Shown in pieces: positions 8,644 to 16,711 of a stretch of 64,000 nucleotides of DNA. Source of the stretch: Chitinophaga sp. S165. Its GTDB lineage: Bacteria; Bacteroidota; Bacteroidia; Chitinophagales; Chitinophagaceae. The notes below the pieces were generated by a model. It worked only from the letters and a program-made list of their open reading frames with translations, was not told the DNA's origin and ran no database searches. How positions within the stretch are numbered: the stretch's first letter is position 1; every line of letters starts with the position of its first letter. The stretch spans positions 124,001-188,000 of the forward strand of contig NZ_QGTG01000006.1 of NCBI RefSeq assembly GCF_003182155.1, read 5' to 3'. The position numbers were made by a program, and so were the translations under genes.

Positions 8644-8677
8644 AGTAAAAGCCGCCCCATCTGGGACGGCTTTTACT
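8644..8677. terminator. Bidirectional intrinsic terminator
   Basis: AGTAAAAGCCG (8644-8654) pairs with CGGCTTTTACT (8667-8677), extended by CCC/GGG around an ATCT loop; A and T tracts lie on both sides. It serves the converging transcripts of the 7695 and 8696-9940 genes. Confidence 0.8.
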
Positions 8678-8695
8678 GACGCTTGTCGCGATCAA

Positions 8696-9940
8696 TTATT
8701 CTTTGTATCCGGGAATATAGACCTCACCTGTTTTTTTATCCATATAGCCCCGGTTACCGCTTGCTATTTGTACAAGCAATGCCTGGCGGTTTACATCTTC
8801 ATCGATCACCTGCGCCAGTACCGGTTTTTTAAGTTCAACCATTGATTCAGCCGGAATTACACCGACCCTGTTTCCAACTTTGGTTTCCACATAAGCATAG
8901 TGCCCGATGTTGTCTTCTCTGTAAGCCACATCATCATAGATCAGCGGGATGAGTACATTACCTTTCATATCGATCACACCTGCTTTCCCATTTTTTACAG
9001 CTTTGATCTTACCGGGATATTTGTTCAGGTAAGCGTGATAGGACATATATTCCAGCAGCGTATAACCGTTAATGTCTATGCTGTCAAGTACCTTTGGCTT
9101 CTGAAACAAACGTTCTTCCAGTGTGATCCTCCACTTTTCATTGGCCAGTTTATAGATGTGCAGGTCTTTTTTGGAATCGTCTTTCAGTGCTGCTCCGGAT
9201 GATTTTTTATCCATGTCGTCTTCTACCTTTTTCGCAGCTTTCGCTATAGCAGCAGATGCAGGTTTACCGGTAGCATCGAAATAAACTACACGTTCATCGT
9301 CGGTAGTAGCTTTGATCAGGTCTTGTGTACCGTCGGACGCACCTTTGATTTCGCTATATGTTATGGGGATGATCTCTCTGCCGGTCAGCGCTTCCACTAC
9401 ACCGTATTTGTCGTCTTTATTAACGATCACATAGTCTTTCAATGTTTTCTCATCAAAGAACTCAGCATCATCGTACGGGAATTTTTTAGAAACCGGTTCA
9501 CCTGTGGTCATGTTTACAATGCCCACTTCACCTTCTTTCTTAGCGATCAGCAGGTTAGCTGTTTTTGACATCGGCATCATACCAGGTAACTCGAATACAA
9601 GTGTTCCTTTTTGTTTACCGGTTGATGGATCAAGGAGGATATAACCCTTCATTACTTTGGCGATAGCCATACCATTTGGTGACACAAAAGGGATATCCGC
9701 ATAGGAGCAGGGATATACAATTCTGCCGGAGGTATGGATCAGTCCAACTTTCTTATTACTCTCAACCCTGGCATATTCACCTTCAAACAGGTGGATACTG
9801 TCAAATTGAGGTTCAATTATAACCTTACGATTTTTATTAGTGAGGCCCCATTTGTTTTTTTCAGCGTAGGGGTAGAGTCCATCCTGGGCATTGCACCATA
9901 AGCTGATCAGGAGAACAGGTAAGAAAAATATGGTCTTCAT
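8696..9940 (-). CDS. Secreted WG-repeat protein
   Basis: A 414-residue protein with a signal peptide (MKTIFFLPVLLISLWCNAQ). It contains several WG-type repeats of the form GLTNKNRKVIIEPQFDSI, with later copies around GVVEALTGREIIPITYSEI and GVIDMKGNVLIPLIYDDV. The middle third (about 225-265) is lysine and aspartate rich and looks like a linker. WG repeats form beta-rich scaffolds; no enzymatic motif is seen. A promoter-like TATATTTG box lies upstream on the minus strand (9964-9971). Monocistronic, with a terminator on its 3' side. Confidence 0.85.
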   Translation of the reverse strand: MKTIFFLPVLLISLWCNAQDGLYPYAEKNKWGLTNKNRKVIIEPQFDSIHLFEGEYARVESNKKVGLIHTSGRIVYPCSYADIPFVSPNGMAIAKVMKGYILLDPSTGKQKGTLVFELPGMMPMSKTANLLIAKKEGEVGIVNMTTGEPVSKKFPYDDAEFFDEKTLKDYVIVNKDDKYGVVEALTGREIIPITYSEIKGASDGTQDLIKATTDDERVVYFDATGKPASAAIAKAAKKVEDDMDKKSSGAALKDDSKKDLHIYKLANEKWRITLEERLFQKPKVLDSIDINGYTLLEYMSYHAYLNKYPGKIKAVKNGKAGVIDMKGNVLIPLIYDDVAYREDNIGHYAYVETKVGNRVGVIPAESMVELKKPVLAQVIDEDVNRQALLVQIASGNRGYMDKKTGEVYIPGYKE

Positions 9941-9963
9941 AAAGTATAGATTGGTGTTCTAAG

Positions 9964-9971
9964 CAAATATA
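9964..9971 (-). promoter_or_regulatory. Putative -7 box (TATATTTG) for the WG-repeat gene
   Basis: A TAnnTTTG match lies 24 bp upstream of the start codon. No -33 TTG is seen at the standard distance. Confidence 0.45.
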
Positions 9972-10009
9972 ATGTTTTTGATGAATATATGTAGCTTCTC
10001 TTTAATGTG

Positions 10010-10040
10010 TTGGTAGGTTAAAGTCTAGAAGGTATATTTG
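10010..10040 (+). promoter_or_regulatory. Promoter of the 82-residue protein gene
   Basis: TTG (10010-10012) and TATATTTG (10033-10040), spacer 20 bp, fit the Bacteroidota consensus. The inferred leader is about 65 nt. Confidence 0.6.
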
Positions 10041-10112
10041 CGCCGGCATACAGCAAAATGATACTTTTCTGCTTTAGCAGGATAAGGGAGCCAGGAAACA
10101 AAAACTGTACAA

Positions 10113-10361
10113 ATGAGAATTAGTGAACAGGCGTTATTAGTACTCGAACAACTGAAACAGGCCGTTAACGATACAGAAGTAGAAGCTATCATACTGGCTT
10201 TTGCAGAGAACAATGAAAACAGCAAGCTATATTTTGAGCGACTGGAATCATTCATTGGAAATATCTCTCCGCTGGATTGCAACAGCCAGCAATGGCGCAA
10301 CTTCAGGGTTGCCCGTATCTGCATGCGTAAGCTGTCGGCGCTGGAAACAGTAAATGCCTGA
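10113..10361 (+). CDS. Small hypothetical protein (82 residues)
   Basis: A short soluble protein beginning MRISEQALLVLEQLKQAVND, mostly predicted helix, with two cysteines. A good promoter precedes it and it ends 6 bp before the converging serine hydrolase gene, so it fills the space neatly. I do not recognise a family. No nucleic-acid-binding or membrane feature is evident. It is likely real because of the promoter and the plausible composition, but the call rests on those points alone. Confidence 0.65.
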   Translation: MRISEQALLVLEQLKQAVNDTEVEAIILAFAENNENSKLYFERLESFIGNISPLDCNSQQWRNFRVARICMRKLSALETVNA

Positions 10362-10367
10362 TGGTGT

Positions 10368-11597
10368 TTACTGCCTGATAGCGGCAAGGATATGTCTTAC
10401 CATGTCATCCATGGATTTATTTTCTATCCATCTTACTACAGCAACAAGATCATGACCAGGGTCTACGTAGATGAGATTTGTACCATTACCGATATGTACA
10501 AATGCATCTGCGGGAGCGCTTGGAAGTAACTCTTTTCCGGTATTCAGGAACCAGTTCATGTATCCATAAGTTGGTTTTGCTTTGGTAGGGGTGAGGGATT
10601 GTTTTACCCATTGTTCGGAAATGAGCTGTTTTCCGTTCCAGTTACCTCTATGCAATGTTAGCAGGCCAAAACGGGCCATATCATAGGCATGGATAAACAT
10701 ACCGCCACCCCAATGTCCGCCACCGCTGACGGATTGTACAGGCGCGCCATCCAATACTATCCATGAATTACGGTACCCATTCCATCTCCAGGTGTCGGAA
10801 GCCCCGATCTCGTCCATGATATTTGTTTTCAGTACCTGTGGCAATGGTTTGCGCCATACGCTGGTAGCTGCGAGTGCCAGGGCATTTACTCTCACATCAT
10901 TATATTTCCATACCGTACCTGGAGTGTTGCGTTTACGGGTCATCCATTCGGACGCATTTCCTTCCGGTCTGTCAGCCCAGTCAGGCTTGCCCCATAACGT
11001 GCCTTCCCAGTCGCTCGTTTGCCTTAACATAACATCCCATGTCAGTGAGGTGTTATGCGCACCAGCGAATGGATACAGTAACTGCGGCTGTCCCAGTTGT
11101 TCTGCTCCCGGGCCGATAGCAGCCGGATTATATATTTCAATAGGAGCGATATAATGTGACACTGTGTCCTGTACATTGTGAATTAGGCCTTTATCGACCG
11201 CCAGTCCTACAACCATAGAGAGAAAGCTTTTGGTGACACTGTGTGTCATGTCCACCCTGTTTGGTTCGCCCCATTCTGCTACGATATAACCTTTGTATAC
11301 AATTACGCCGGTAGCATCCCCCCTTGTGGAGAAAGGCCCGATACCGCTGCTGAAAGGCTCTTTGCCGAAACTCAGGGCCTGTGCAATTTCCATATTGCGG
11401 GATGCCTTCGTCTCGTTGTTCTTTGCAAATTGTATGGCAGCTGCCAGTTTTTCAGCGTCCAGTCCCAGGTCGGCAGGAGCACGATGCTGCCAGGTATCTT
11501 TTGCAGGAAAGTAGGTAGCGTTTTTAGTGGTCTTTGATTGTGCGAAAAGCATTGTGGTGGTACTTACCACCAGTAAGGAGAGTAACAGGCGTTTCAT
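10368..11597 (-). CDS. Serine hydrolase, class C beta-lactamase family (secreted)
   Basis: I start at the ATG giving MKRLLLSLLVVSTTTMLFAQ, a clean signal peptide, rather than an upstream start that would add 16 residues before it. The serine-lysine pair is in THSVTKSFLS (SxxK), the tyrosine motif in YNDVRVN (YxN), and the late motif in HIGNGTN (HxG). This is the penicillin-binding-protein/beta-lactamase class C fold used by esterases, D-amino acid peptidases and beta-lactamases alike. The substrate is not predictable. No ampR-like gene is adjacent. The protein is probably periplasmic. Confidence 0.88.
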   Translation of the reverse strand: MKRLLLSLLVVSTTTMLFAQSKTTKNATYFPAKDTWQHRAPADLGLDAEKLAAAIQFAKNNETKASRNMEIAQALSFGKEPFSSGIGPFSTRGDATGVIVYKGYIVAEWGEPNRVDMTHSVTKSFLSMVVGLAVDKGLIHNVQDTVSHYIAPIEIYNPAAIGPGAEQLGQPQLLYPFAGAHNTSLTWDVMLRQTSDWEGTLWGKPDWADRPEGNASEWMTRKRNTPGTVWKYNDVRVNALALAATSVWRKPLPQVLKTNIMDEIGASDTWRWNGYRNSWIVLDGAPVQSVSGGGHWGGGMFIHAYDMARFGLLTLHRGNWNGKQLISEQWVKQSLTPTKAKPTYGYMNWFLNTGKELLPSAPADAFVHIGNGTNLIYVDPGHDLVAVVRWIENKSMDDMVRHILAAIRQ

Positions 11598-11641
11598 GAA
11601 AGTAAGATAATGATCTTTTCTATAAGTTACATATCGTAAAT

Positions 11642-11674
11642 GCACTGCGAAATCACGAAATATAGTTGCAGTGC
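11642..11674. promoter_or_regulatory. Spaced inverted repeat upstream of the serine hydrolase gene
   Basis: GCACTGC (11642-11648) and GCAGTGC (11668-11674) are exact inverse copies 19 bp apart. The spacer holds a minus-strand -7-like TATATTTC. An operator or a leader hairpin is possible. Confidence 0.4.
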
Positions 11675-11876
11675 CATCCTGTCATTTTGTTAATCATTTG
11701 CTAATCAATCGTTTAATGAATGGAACACTTTTAGTATAGAGGGGGATCCATGGCATCTGCAGTTTCTTTCAACTGTTTGACACTTAATACTGTTTAACAA
11801 TAGCAGCTGACGGATGTCGTATCGCGTATTTGAATTTATAAACAACAGATTAGTAAAAAGATTAACCGGCTTAGCT

Positions 11877-12869
11877 ATGAAAAGTGAACACATGCATGCA
11901 CTCATTCTGGAAAATTATGGGGATCCCTTTGTCTACAGGGAAATAAGCAGGCCCCGGCCAGATCAGGGTGAAGTATTGGTAAGAGTAAAAGCCAGTGGCT
12001 TAAATCCACTGGATGCAAAGATCAGAGCAGGACAGGCAGAACATGTAAAGCAACCATTACCGGCTATTTTAGGCATTGAAATGGCTGGCATCGTGGTAGA
12101 AGTAGGAGAGGGTGTGACAGGCTTTGTTCCGGGCGACAAGGTATATGGTATGACCGGCGGAGTGGCAGGAATGCAGGGCGCCCTGGCAGAGTATGTGGCA
12201 GTGGACGCAGAGCTTATAACCCGGAAACCGGTGAATCTCACGATGCGTGAGGCAGCAGCTATTCCATTAGGATTTATTACTGCATGGGAAGGATTGGTAG
12301 ATAAGGCAAAAGTATTTGCCGGACAGAAAGTTCTTATACACGGAGGCTCTGGTGGGGTTGGTCAAATGGCTATACAGATCGCATGTGCATTGGGCGCCGA
12401 TGTATATGCCACAGATACCGATGGTAAAAAGGCGGTTATCGAATGGTTAGGCGCCACATATATCGATGATGAAGCTGGTGTGGAGGAGTATGTGAATAAG
12501 TACACACGTGGAGCAGGCTTTGATATTGTTTTTGACACCGTAGGCGGTGCAACGCTGGATGCTTCTTTCGAGGCAGTAAAACCTAATGACGGACATGTGA
12601 TCAGTTCTCTTGGTTGGGGCTCTCATAGTCTGGCGCCATTGACATCAAAAGGTGCTACCTATTCAGGCGTGTTCACGCTGTTGCCTATTTTAACAGGCAA
12701 TGGCAGAGAACATCACAGTGCAATTTTAAGAGAGGCGACCAGGATGGCAGAAGCCGGACAGATATTGCCGCTGCTGGATCCCCGTCACTTTCATCTGAAA
12801 ACTGCAGAACAGGCACATACACTTATTGTGAATCGCAGTGCAACAGGTAATATCGTAGTGGAAATATAG
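11877..12869 (+). CDS. Zinc-free quinone-oxidoreductase-like MDR protein, paralogue 1
   Basis: From the ATG giving MKSEHMHALILENYGDPF the protein is 330 residues; an in-frame ATG 63 bp upstream exists but adds an atypical basic leader. It has the GroES-like N-domain (VKASGLNPLDAKIRAGQAEH, GDKVYGMTGG) and the Rossmann motif GGSGGVGQMAIQIA for NAD(P)H. No structural zinc cysteines are seen. It belongs to the medium-chain dehydrogenase/reductase group of quinone reductases. It is clearly paralogous to the gene at 12936-13940, which converges on it. Confidence 0.88.
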   Translation: MKSEHMHALILENYGDPFVYREISRPRPDQGEVLVRVKASGLNPLDAKIRAGQAEHVKQPLPAILGIEMAGIVVEVGEGVTGFVPGDKVYGMTGGVAGMQGALAEYVAVDAELITRKPVNLTMREAAAIPLGFITAWEGLVDKAKVFAGQKVLIHGGSGGVGQMAIQIACALGADVYATDTDGKKAVIEWLGATYIDDEAGVEEYVNKYTRGAGFDIVFDTVGGATLDASFEAVKPNDGHVISSLGWGSHSLAPLTSKGATYSGVFTLLPILTGNGREHHSAILREATRMAEAGQILPLLDPRHFHLKTAEQAHTLIVNRSATGNIVVEI

Positions 12870-12887
12870 TAATCAATGTTAGTAATG

Positions 12888-12920
12888 ATAATGCCGCGAA
12901 TATTGTTTTCGCGGCATTAT
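12888..12920. terminator. Bidirectional terminator between the two oxidoreductase paralogues
   Basis: ATAATGCCGCGAA (12888-12900) pairs perfectly with TTCGCGGCATTAT (12908-12920). Confidence 0.8.
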
Positions 12921-12935
12921 TCATTATGATAGTTT

Positions 12936-13940
12936 TTATTGTACGCTTATCACCAGTTTACCCACAGCCGTTTGTTGTTCAATAGCAGTATAGGCATCCA
13001 ATACATTATCCAGGGTAAATTCTCTGTTATCCATTAATGGTTTTACCAATCCGGCTTCTATCAGCTTGGTAGCTTCCCGTAATATCTCTCCGTGATGTTC
13101 CCTGTATTGACCACTCAACATAGGAAGCAGTGTGAACACGCCGGAATAGGTAGCACCTCTGAAAGACAGTGGCGCCAGACTGTGTGAGCCCCATCCCAGG
13201 GCACTGAGCACATGTCCTTCATAGTTCCTGACGGCAGTAAAAGATGCATCCAATGTAGCACCACCTAACGTATCGTATGCGATATCAAAACCAATACCTG
13301 CGGTATGCTTTTCAACATATTCCGCAACGGTGGTAGTTGTGTAATCAATAGGCGTAGCCCCATATGCTTTTACGATCTCCTGTTTGGATGGCGACACAGT
13401 AGCGAATACCTCCGCACCGAAGGACTTTGCTATCTGAACGGCCATGTGTCCTACACCACCGGCGCCTGCCTGTACAAGTACTTTCTGTCCACGATGTACA
13501 TGTGCTCTGTCAACCAATCCTTCCCAGGCGGTAATGAATACAAGGGGGATAGCTGCTGCTTCGCGCATGGTGAGATTAGCGGGTTTAAGCGCTAATAGTT
13601 TGGCGTCTACAGCTGCATATTCTGCGAGAGAGCCTTGTAAACCGGCTACGCCGCCTGTGAGGCCATATACCTCATCACCAGGTTTGAAGTTGGTTACGCC
13701 ATTTCCGACAGCTGTTACTACTCCTGCCATATCAAGTCCGAGAATGGCCGGTAAGGGTTGTTGGGCATGTCCTGCTTTACCGTTCCATATTTTGGTATCA
13801 AGCGGATTAACACCGCTTGCCATGATCTTCACGAGTACTTCTCCTTCTTTGGGTGCAGGCCTGTCTATTGTTTTACGTACAAATGGGCTGTTATATGCTT
13901 CTAATACCAGTGCCTCCATTGTTTCTTTTATCGTTGTCAT
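12936..13940 (-). CDS. Quinone-oxidoreductase-like MDR protein, paralogue 2
   Basis: The likely start is the ATG giving MTTIKETMEALVLEAYNSPF (334 residues); a longer frame adds 16 residues without clear support. Motifs match its convergent neighbour nearly block for block: MASGVNPLDTKIWNGKAGH, LGLDMAGVVTAVG, GDEVYGLTGGVAG, AGAGGVGHMAVQIA, GGATLDASF, LGWGSHSLAPLSFRGATYSG. An NAD(P)H-dependent reductase acting on quinones or enones is likely. Tail-to-tail paralogues suggest a local inverted duplication. Confidence 0.88.
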   Translation of the reverse strand: MTTIKETMEALVLEAYNSPFVRKTIDRPAPKEGEVLVKIMASGVNPLDTKIWNGKAGHAQQPLPAILGLDMAGVVTAVGNGVTNFKPGDEVYGLTGGVAGLQGSLAEYAAVDAKLLALKPANLTMREAAAIPLVFITAWEGLVDRAHVHRGQKVLVQAGAGGVGHMAVQIAKSFGAEVFATVSPSKQEIVKAYGATPIDYTTTTVAEYVEKHTAGIGFDIAYDTLGGATLDASFTAVRNYEGHVLSALGWGSHSLAPLSFRGATYSGVFTLLPMLSGQYREHHGEILREATKLIEAGLVKPLMDNREFTLDNVLDAYTAIEQQTAVGKLVISVQ

Positions 13941-14045
13941 AGTATGTCGTTGTTTGTTCGTAATTGACGATACAAATTTCAACAACATTGACCGGCTGAT
14001 AGTTGTACTTATTTTCGTAATTGGTGTAAAAGTGTGTAGTGGATA

Positions 14046-14759
14046 TTAGCTCAATGCATCATGGAAAATGATGCCCAATGTATGCCGTTGGCCGCTATGG
14101 AGTGGGCTCACCCCATGTTTCATGTTTACCCGGTAATACCCCCTGCCGCCTTTTGCTGGTCTGAAATTGGTCGTAAATAACAGCATATCGCCCCTACGGG
14201 GTTGTAATACATTTGCTTTGGATTGTGCCCGGGGGATCTGCTCTGTCAATACAAATTCTCCACCTGTGTAATCTTCTCCTGGTTCGTTAAGGAACAGTAC
14301 GGCCTGCATAGGAAACCACACGTCGCCGTACAGGTCCTGATGCAGTGTATTAAATCCTCCGCGGCCATACTTTAATATCAGGATGGTCGGCTTATCCTGC
14401 CCTCTTTCCCGGCAATGCAGTTTTAAAGCTTCGTGTGTAGCGGGGAACTTTTGTTCTATTTGCAGTACTTCCATCCATTTATTTGCGATAGGCGCCAGAT
14501 GGCTATATACAGTTTCCCTTATTTGTGTGATAAGATCTGGTAGGGGATATTGAAAGTATTTGTATTCTCCTGCACCAAAACGATAGCGTTCCATCGAAAT
14601 CGTTTTACGGTAAGTACTGTCTGCATCATATGAAGCAATGAGCTCGTTGCATTCTTTATGAGTAAGCACCTCGCGGACGATGGCATATCCCTGCTCATGC
14701 ATATGATCTGTCACTTGTTGCCAGTCTTTCCCCTGTAAGCGTTCTGTTATGGTCTTCAT
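14046..14759 (-). CDS. 2OG-Fe(II) oxygenase superfamily protein
   Basis: I chose the ATG giving MKTITERLQGKDWQQVTDHM (237 residues). A minus-strand TACTTTTA box lies just upstream, and the longer frame begins at TTG and would read through that promoter. The double-stranded beta-helix shows the iron ligands HQD (in TLHQDLYGD) and the distal His in MKHGVSPL, with HTLGIIFHD closing the fold and an Arg nearby for 2-oxoglutarate. Known members hydroxylate proteins, nucleic acids or small molecules; the target is not apparent. It is divergent from an AraC gene. Confidence 0.82.
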   Translation of the reverse strand: MKTITERLQGKDWQQVTDHMHEQGYAIVREVLTHKECNELIASYDADSTYRKTISMERYRFGAGEYKYFQYPLPDLITQIRETVYSHLAPIANKWMEVLQIEQKFPATHEALKLHCRERGQDKPTILILKYGRGGFNTLHQDLYGDVWFPMQAVLFLNEPGEDYTGGEFVLTEQIPRAQSKANVLQPRRGDMLLFTTNFRPAKGGRGYYRVNMKHGVSPLHSGQRHTLGIIFHDALS

Positions 14760-14895
14760 TCTTTTTTCTGTAAAAGTAGGATAGGGGGTAGGCAAGGAAA
14801 ACCCGGTTCTTGTTATTCCCTGGTGACCTTCGGGCGATTGTTTGAATTTTATAAGCATCGGTTTGTTTGGCGTAACAGCCAAGAGGAAGGAGGGC

Positions 14896-14918
14896 GTTAA
14901 TTTTGTATTGAAATTAAC
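14896..14918. promoter_or_regulatory. Inverted repeat in the oxygenase/AraC divergent region
   Basis: GTTAATTT (14896-14903) and AAATTAAC (14911-14918) form an 8-bp-arm palindrome. A plus-strand TAATTTTG (14898-14905) lies inside it. It is a plausible operator for the adjacent AraC regulator. Confidence 0.4.
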
Positions 14919-14987
14919 AGGATATAGGTTTTAGCATGGAATTACCCTTATCGTAGAGATCATTTGTTAAGTAACAATGTATGACTC

Positions 14988-15893
14988 ATGCAGACATTAA
15001 CGTTAGAAGAATTTTACCAATACAAGATCAAGGAGGTGCCTGCCGGTCTGAAACGGGAAGTGGGGCATTTTAATGTATTCACCTTGGAAGATAATCTGGG
15101 AGAAAATGCACCAAGTTATAGCCGCAAGGCATTTTATAAAATATCACTTTCACGCGGACGCGGTTTTTGTCATTATGCAGATAAGAGTATTGAAGTATCT
15201 GGTACTACATTGACATTCTTCAACCCGAAGGTACCATATACCTGGCATCCATTATCTGAGGACCCTACGGGGTTTTATTGCATATTTAAGGAAGGTTTTT
15301 TTTCTGAAAGAATGCGTGGTAGTATTAACGATTTCCCCATGTTCGCACCGGGAGGTAAGCCTATGTATTTTCTGAATGAAAAGCAGGATGATGAGGTAAG
15401 TGCCATTTTTGAGAAAATGATGGAAGAGATCGGGTCTGATTATGTTTACAGGTTTGACCTGTTAACAAACTATGTAACGGAGATTATCCATTATGCGTTA
15501 AAGTTGTCTCCTTCAGAGAAGCTATATCATCATAGCGATGCAAAATCACGTATCACTTCTGTATTTACTGAACTGTTGGAACGACAGTTTCCTATCGAAT
15601 CTTCCGATCAGCGTTTTGAGTTGCGTTCTGCCAATGACTTTGCCAGGCAGTTATCTATTCATGTGAATCACCTGAACAGGGCAATCAAGGATACTACAGG
15701 CCGCACTACTACTGAACATATTTTCGACCGGCTGGTAAGTGAAGCAAAAACATTGCTGAAACATACGGACTGGAATATTTCTGAAATAAGTTATTGTCTT
15801 GGGTTCGATGAGCCGGCACATTTCAATAAGTTTTTCAGGAAGCTGGTAGCCACTACACCATCTGCATACAGGGCAGTAGAATTATCTGTGTAA
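14988..15893 (+). CDS. AraC family transcriptional regulator
   Basis: A 301-residue protein with an N-terminal cupin-like sensor domain (FYKISLSRGRGFCHYADKSI, LTFFNPKVPYTWHPL, GFYCIFKEGFFSERMRG) and a C-terminal AraC HTH pair from about residue 200 (ANDFARQLSIHVNHLNRAIK, TDWNISEISYCLGFDEPAHF, NKFFRKLVATTPSAYR). It is a DNA-binding activator or repressor with an unknown effector. The gene immediately downstream carries a second, shortened copy of its sensor domain, so the locus has undergone partial duplication. Confidence 0.9.
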   Translation: MQTLTLEEFYQYKIKEVPAGLKREVGHFNVFTLEDNLGENAPSYSRKAFYKISLSRGRGFCHYADKSIEVSGTTLTFFNPKVPYTWHPLSEDPTGFYCIFKEGFFSERMRGSINDFPMFAPGGKPMYFLNEKQDDEVSAIFEKMMEEIGSDYVYRFDLLTNYVTEIIHYALKLSPSEKLYHHSDAKSRITSVFTELLERQFPIESSDQRFELRSANDFARQLSIHVNHLNRAIKDTTGRTTTEHIFDRLVSEAKTLLKHTDWNISEISYCLGFDEPAHFNKFFRKLVATTPSAYRAVELSV

Positions 15894-15914
15894 AGACAGT
15901 ATTTATCTACAATA

Positions 15915-16616
15915 ATGATTGGCATTATGGGCAATATTGAGGAGAAAGAGGTGAGCTGTTTTGATATTCTGAGACTGGAAGATATTGTTCAACCAGGGTG
16001 GATGCATGATAAATATAATCAGGACGACTTCTACAAGATAGCCCTGATAAAAGGGGCAGTAGTGACATTGATCTTTTTCAATCCGAAAATACCCTATACA
16101 TGGGAAGATGAGCAAACGGGCTTCCTGTGCATTTTCAAAGGGACATTTTTTTCGCAGAAGATGAAGGATAAGATCAATAAGCTGCCGATGTTCAGGACAG
16201 GGAAAGATCCGGTGTATATGCTGACGGGGAAGCAGGACATCATAGTAAGCGGGATCTTTAGCCGGATGCGGGAGGAGCTGTCTTCTGACTATCTGTATAA
16301 GTATGATCTGCTAAGAAATTATGTTACTGAGTTAATACATTTTGCACTTAAAAAAACGGGTACGATGGAAAATAATGACAAGTATATAGGAATGTGGGTA
16401 ACTGCTGATGGGTACATTCGTCATGAGTTGCTGCCGGGAGGGCGATATGATGAAGCGAGAGGTAACAGGAAGAGCGCATATCAGGGAAGTTATAAGCTCA
16501 CCGGAGACCATATCGATTACAAAGATGATACAGGTTTTACAGCAGACGGCGATTTCAGGGATGGGGTACTTTATCATGCGGGTATGGTGCTTTACAGGGA
16601 GGAAAAGAAGTTATAG
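15915..16616 (+). CDS. Chimera: truncated AraC sensor domain joined to an Atu4866 domain
   Basis: Residues 1-148 match the sensor domain of the preceding AraC protein (LIFFNPKIPYTW, GFLCIFKGTFFSQKMKDKIN, SDYLYKYDLLRNYVTELIHF) but lack about a dozen residues after FYKIA and the whole HTH domain. From Met151 the sequence becomes an Atu4866-type domain (YIGMWVTADGYIRHELLPGG, DHIDYKDDTGFTADGDFRDG). An ATG at 16365 would give the Atu4866 part alone. The frame is continuous, so either a genuine fusion or a decayed duplicate that now supplies upstream sequence. Function unknown. Confidence 0.75.
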   Translation: MIGIMGNIEEKEVSCFDILRLEDIVQPGWMHDKYNQDDFYKIALIKGAVVTLIFFNPKIPYTWEDEQTGFLCIFKGTFFSQKMKDKINKLPMFRTGKDPVYMLTGKQDIIVSGIFSRMREELSSDYLYKYDLLRNYVTELIHFALKKTGTMENNDKYIGMWVTADGYIRHELLPGGRYDEARGNRKSAYQGSYKLTGDHIDYKDDTGFTADGDFRDGVLYHAGMVLYREEKKL

Positions 16617-16639
16617 CACACGGAACAATCGACGACCCG

Positions 16640-16675
16640 GGCGGATATCAGTTATATGATATCCGCCTTTTGTTT
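16640..16675 (+). terminator. Intrinsic terminator after the chimera gene
   Basis: GGCGGATATCA (16640-16650) pairs with TGATATCCGCC (16657-16667), followed by a T-rich tract. Confidence 0.75.
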
Positions 16676-16711
16676 TGACGTACTTTTGTAGGTACCCAAA
16701 AAAGACTATTT

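Larger units (their letters stand above)
8310..8695. other. Gene-free 386-bp stretch between convergent genes
   Basis: No protein gene is visible. It contains a short hairpin (AAAGGCGCTA / TAGCGCTTT, near 8430-8451), a palindrome ATAACTAAGTTAT (8403-8415), the large palindrome of 11-bp units (8461-8562) and a bidirectional terminator (8644-8677). Confidence 0.7.
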
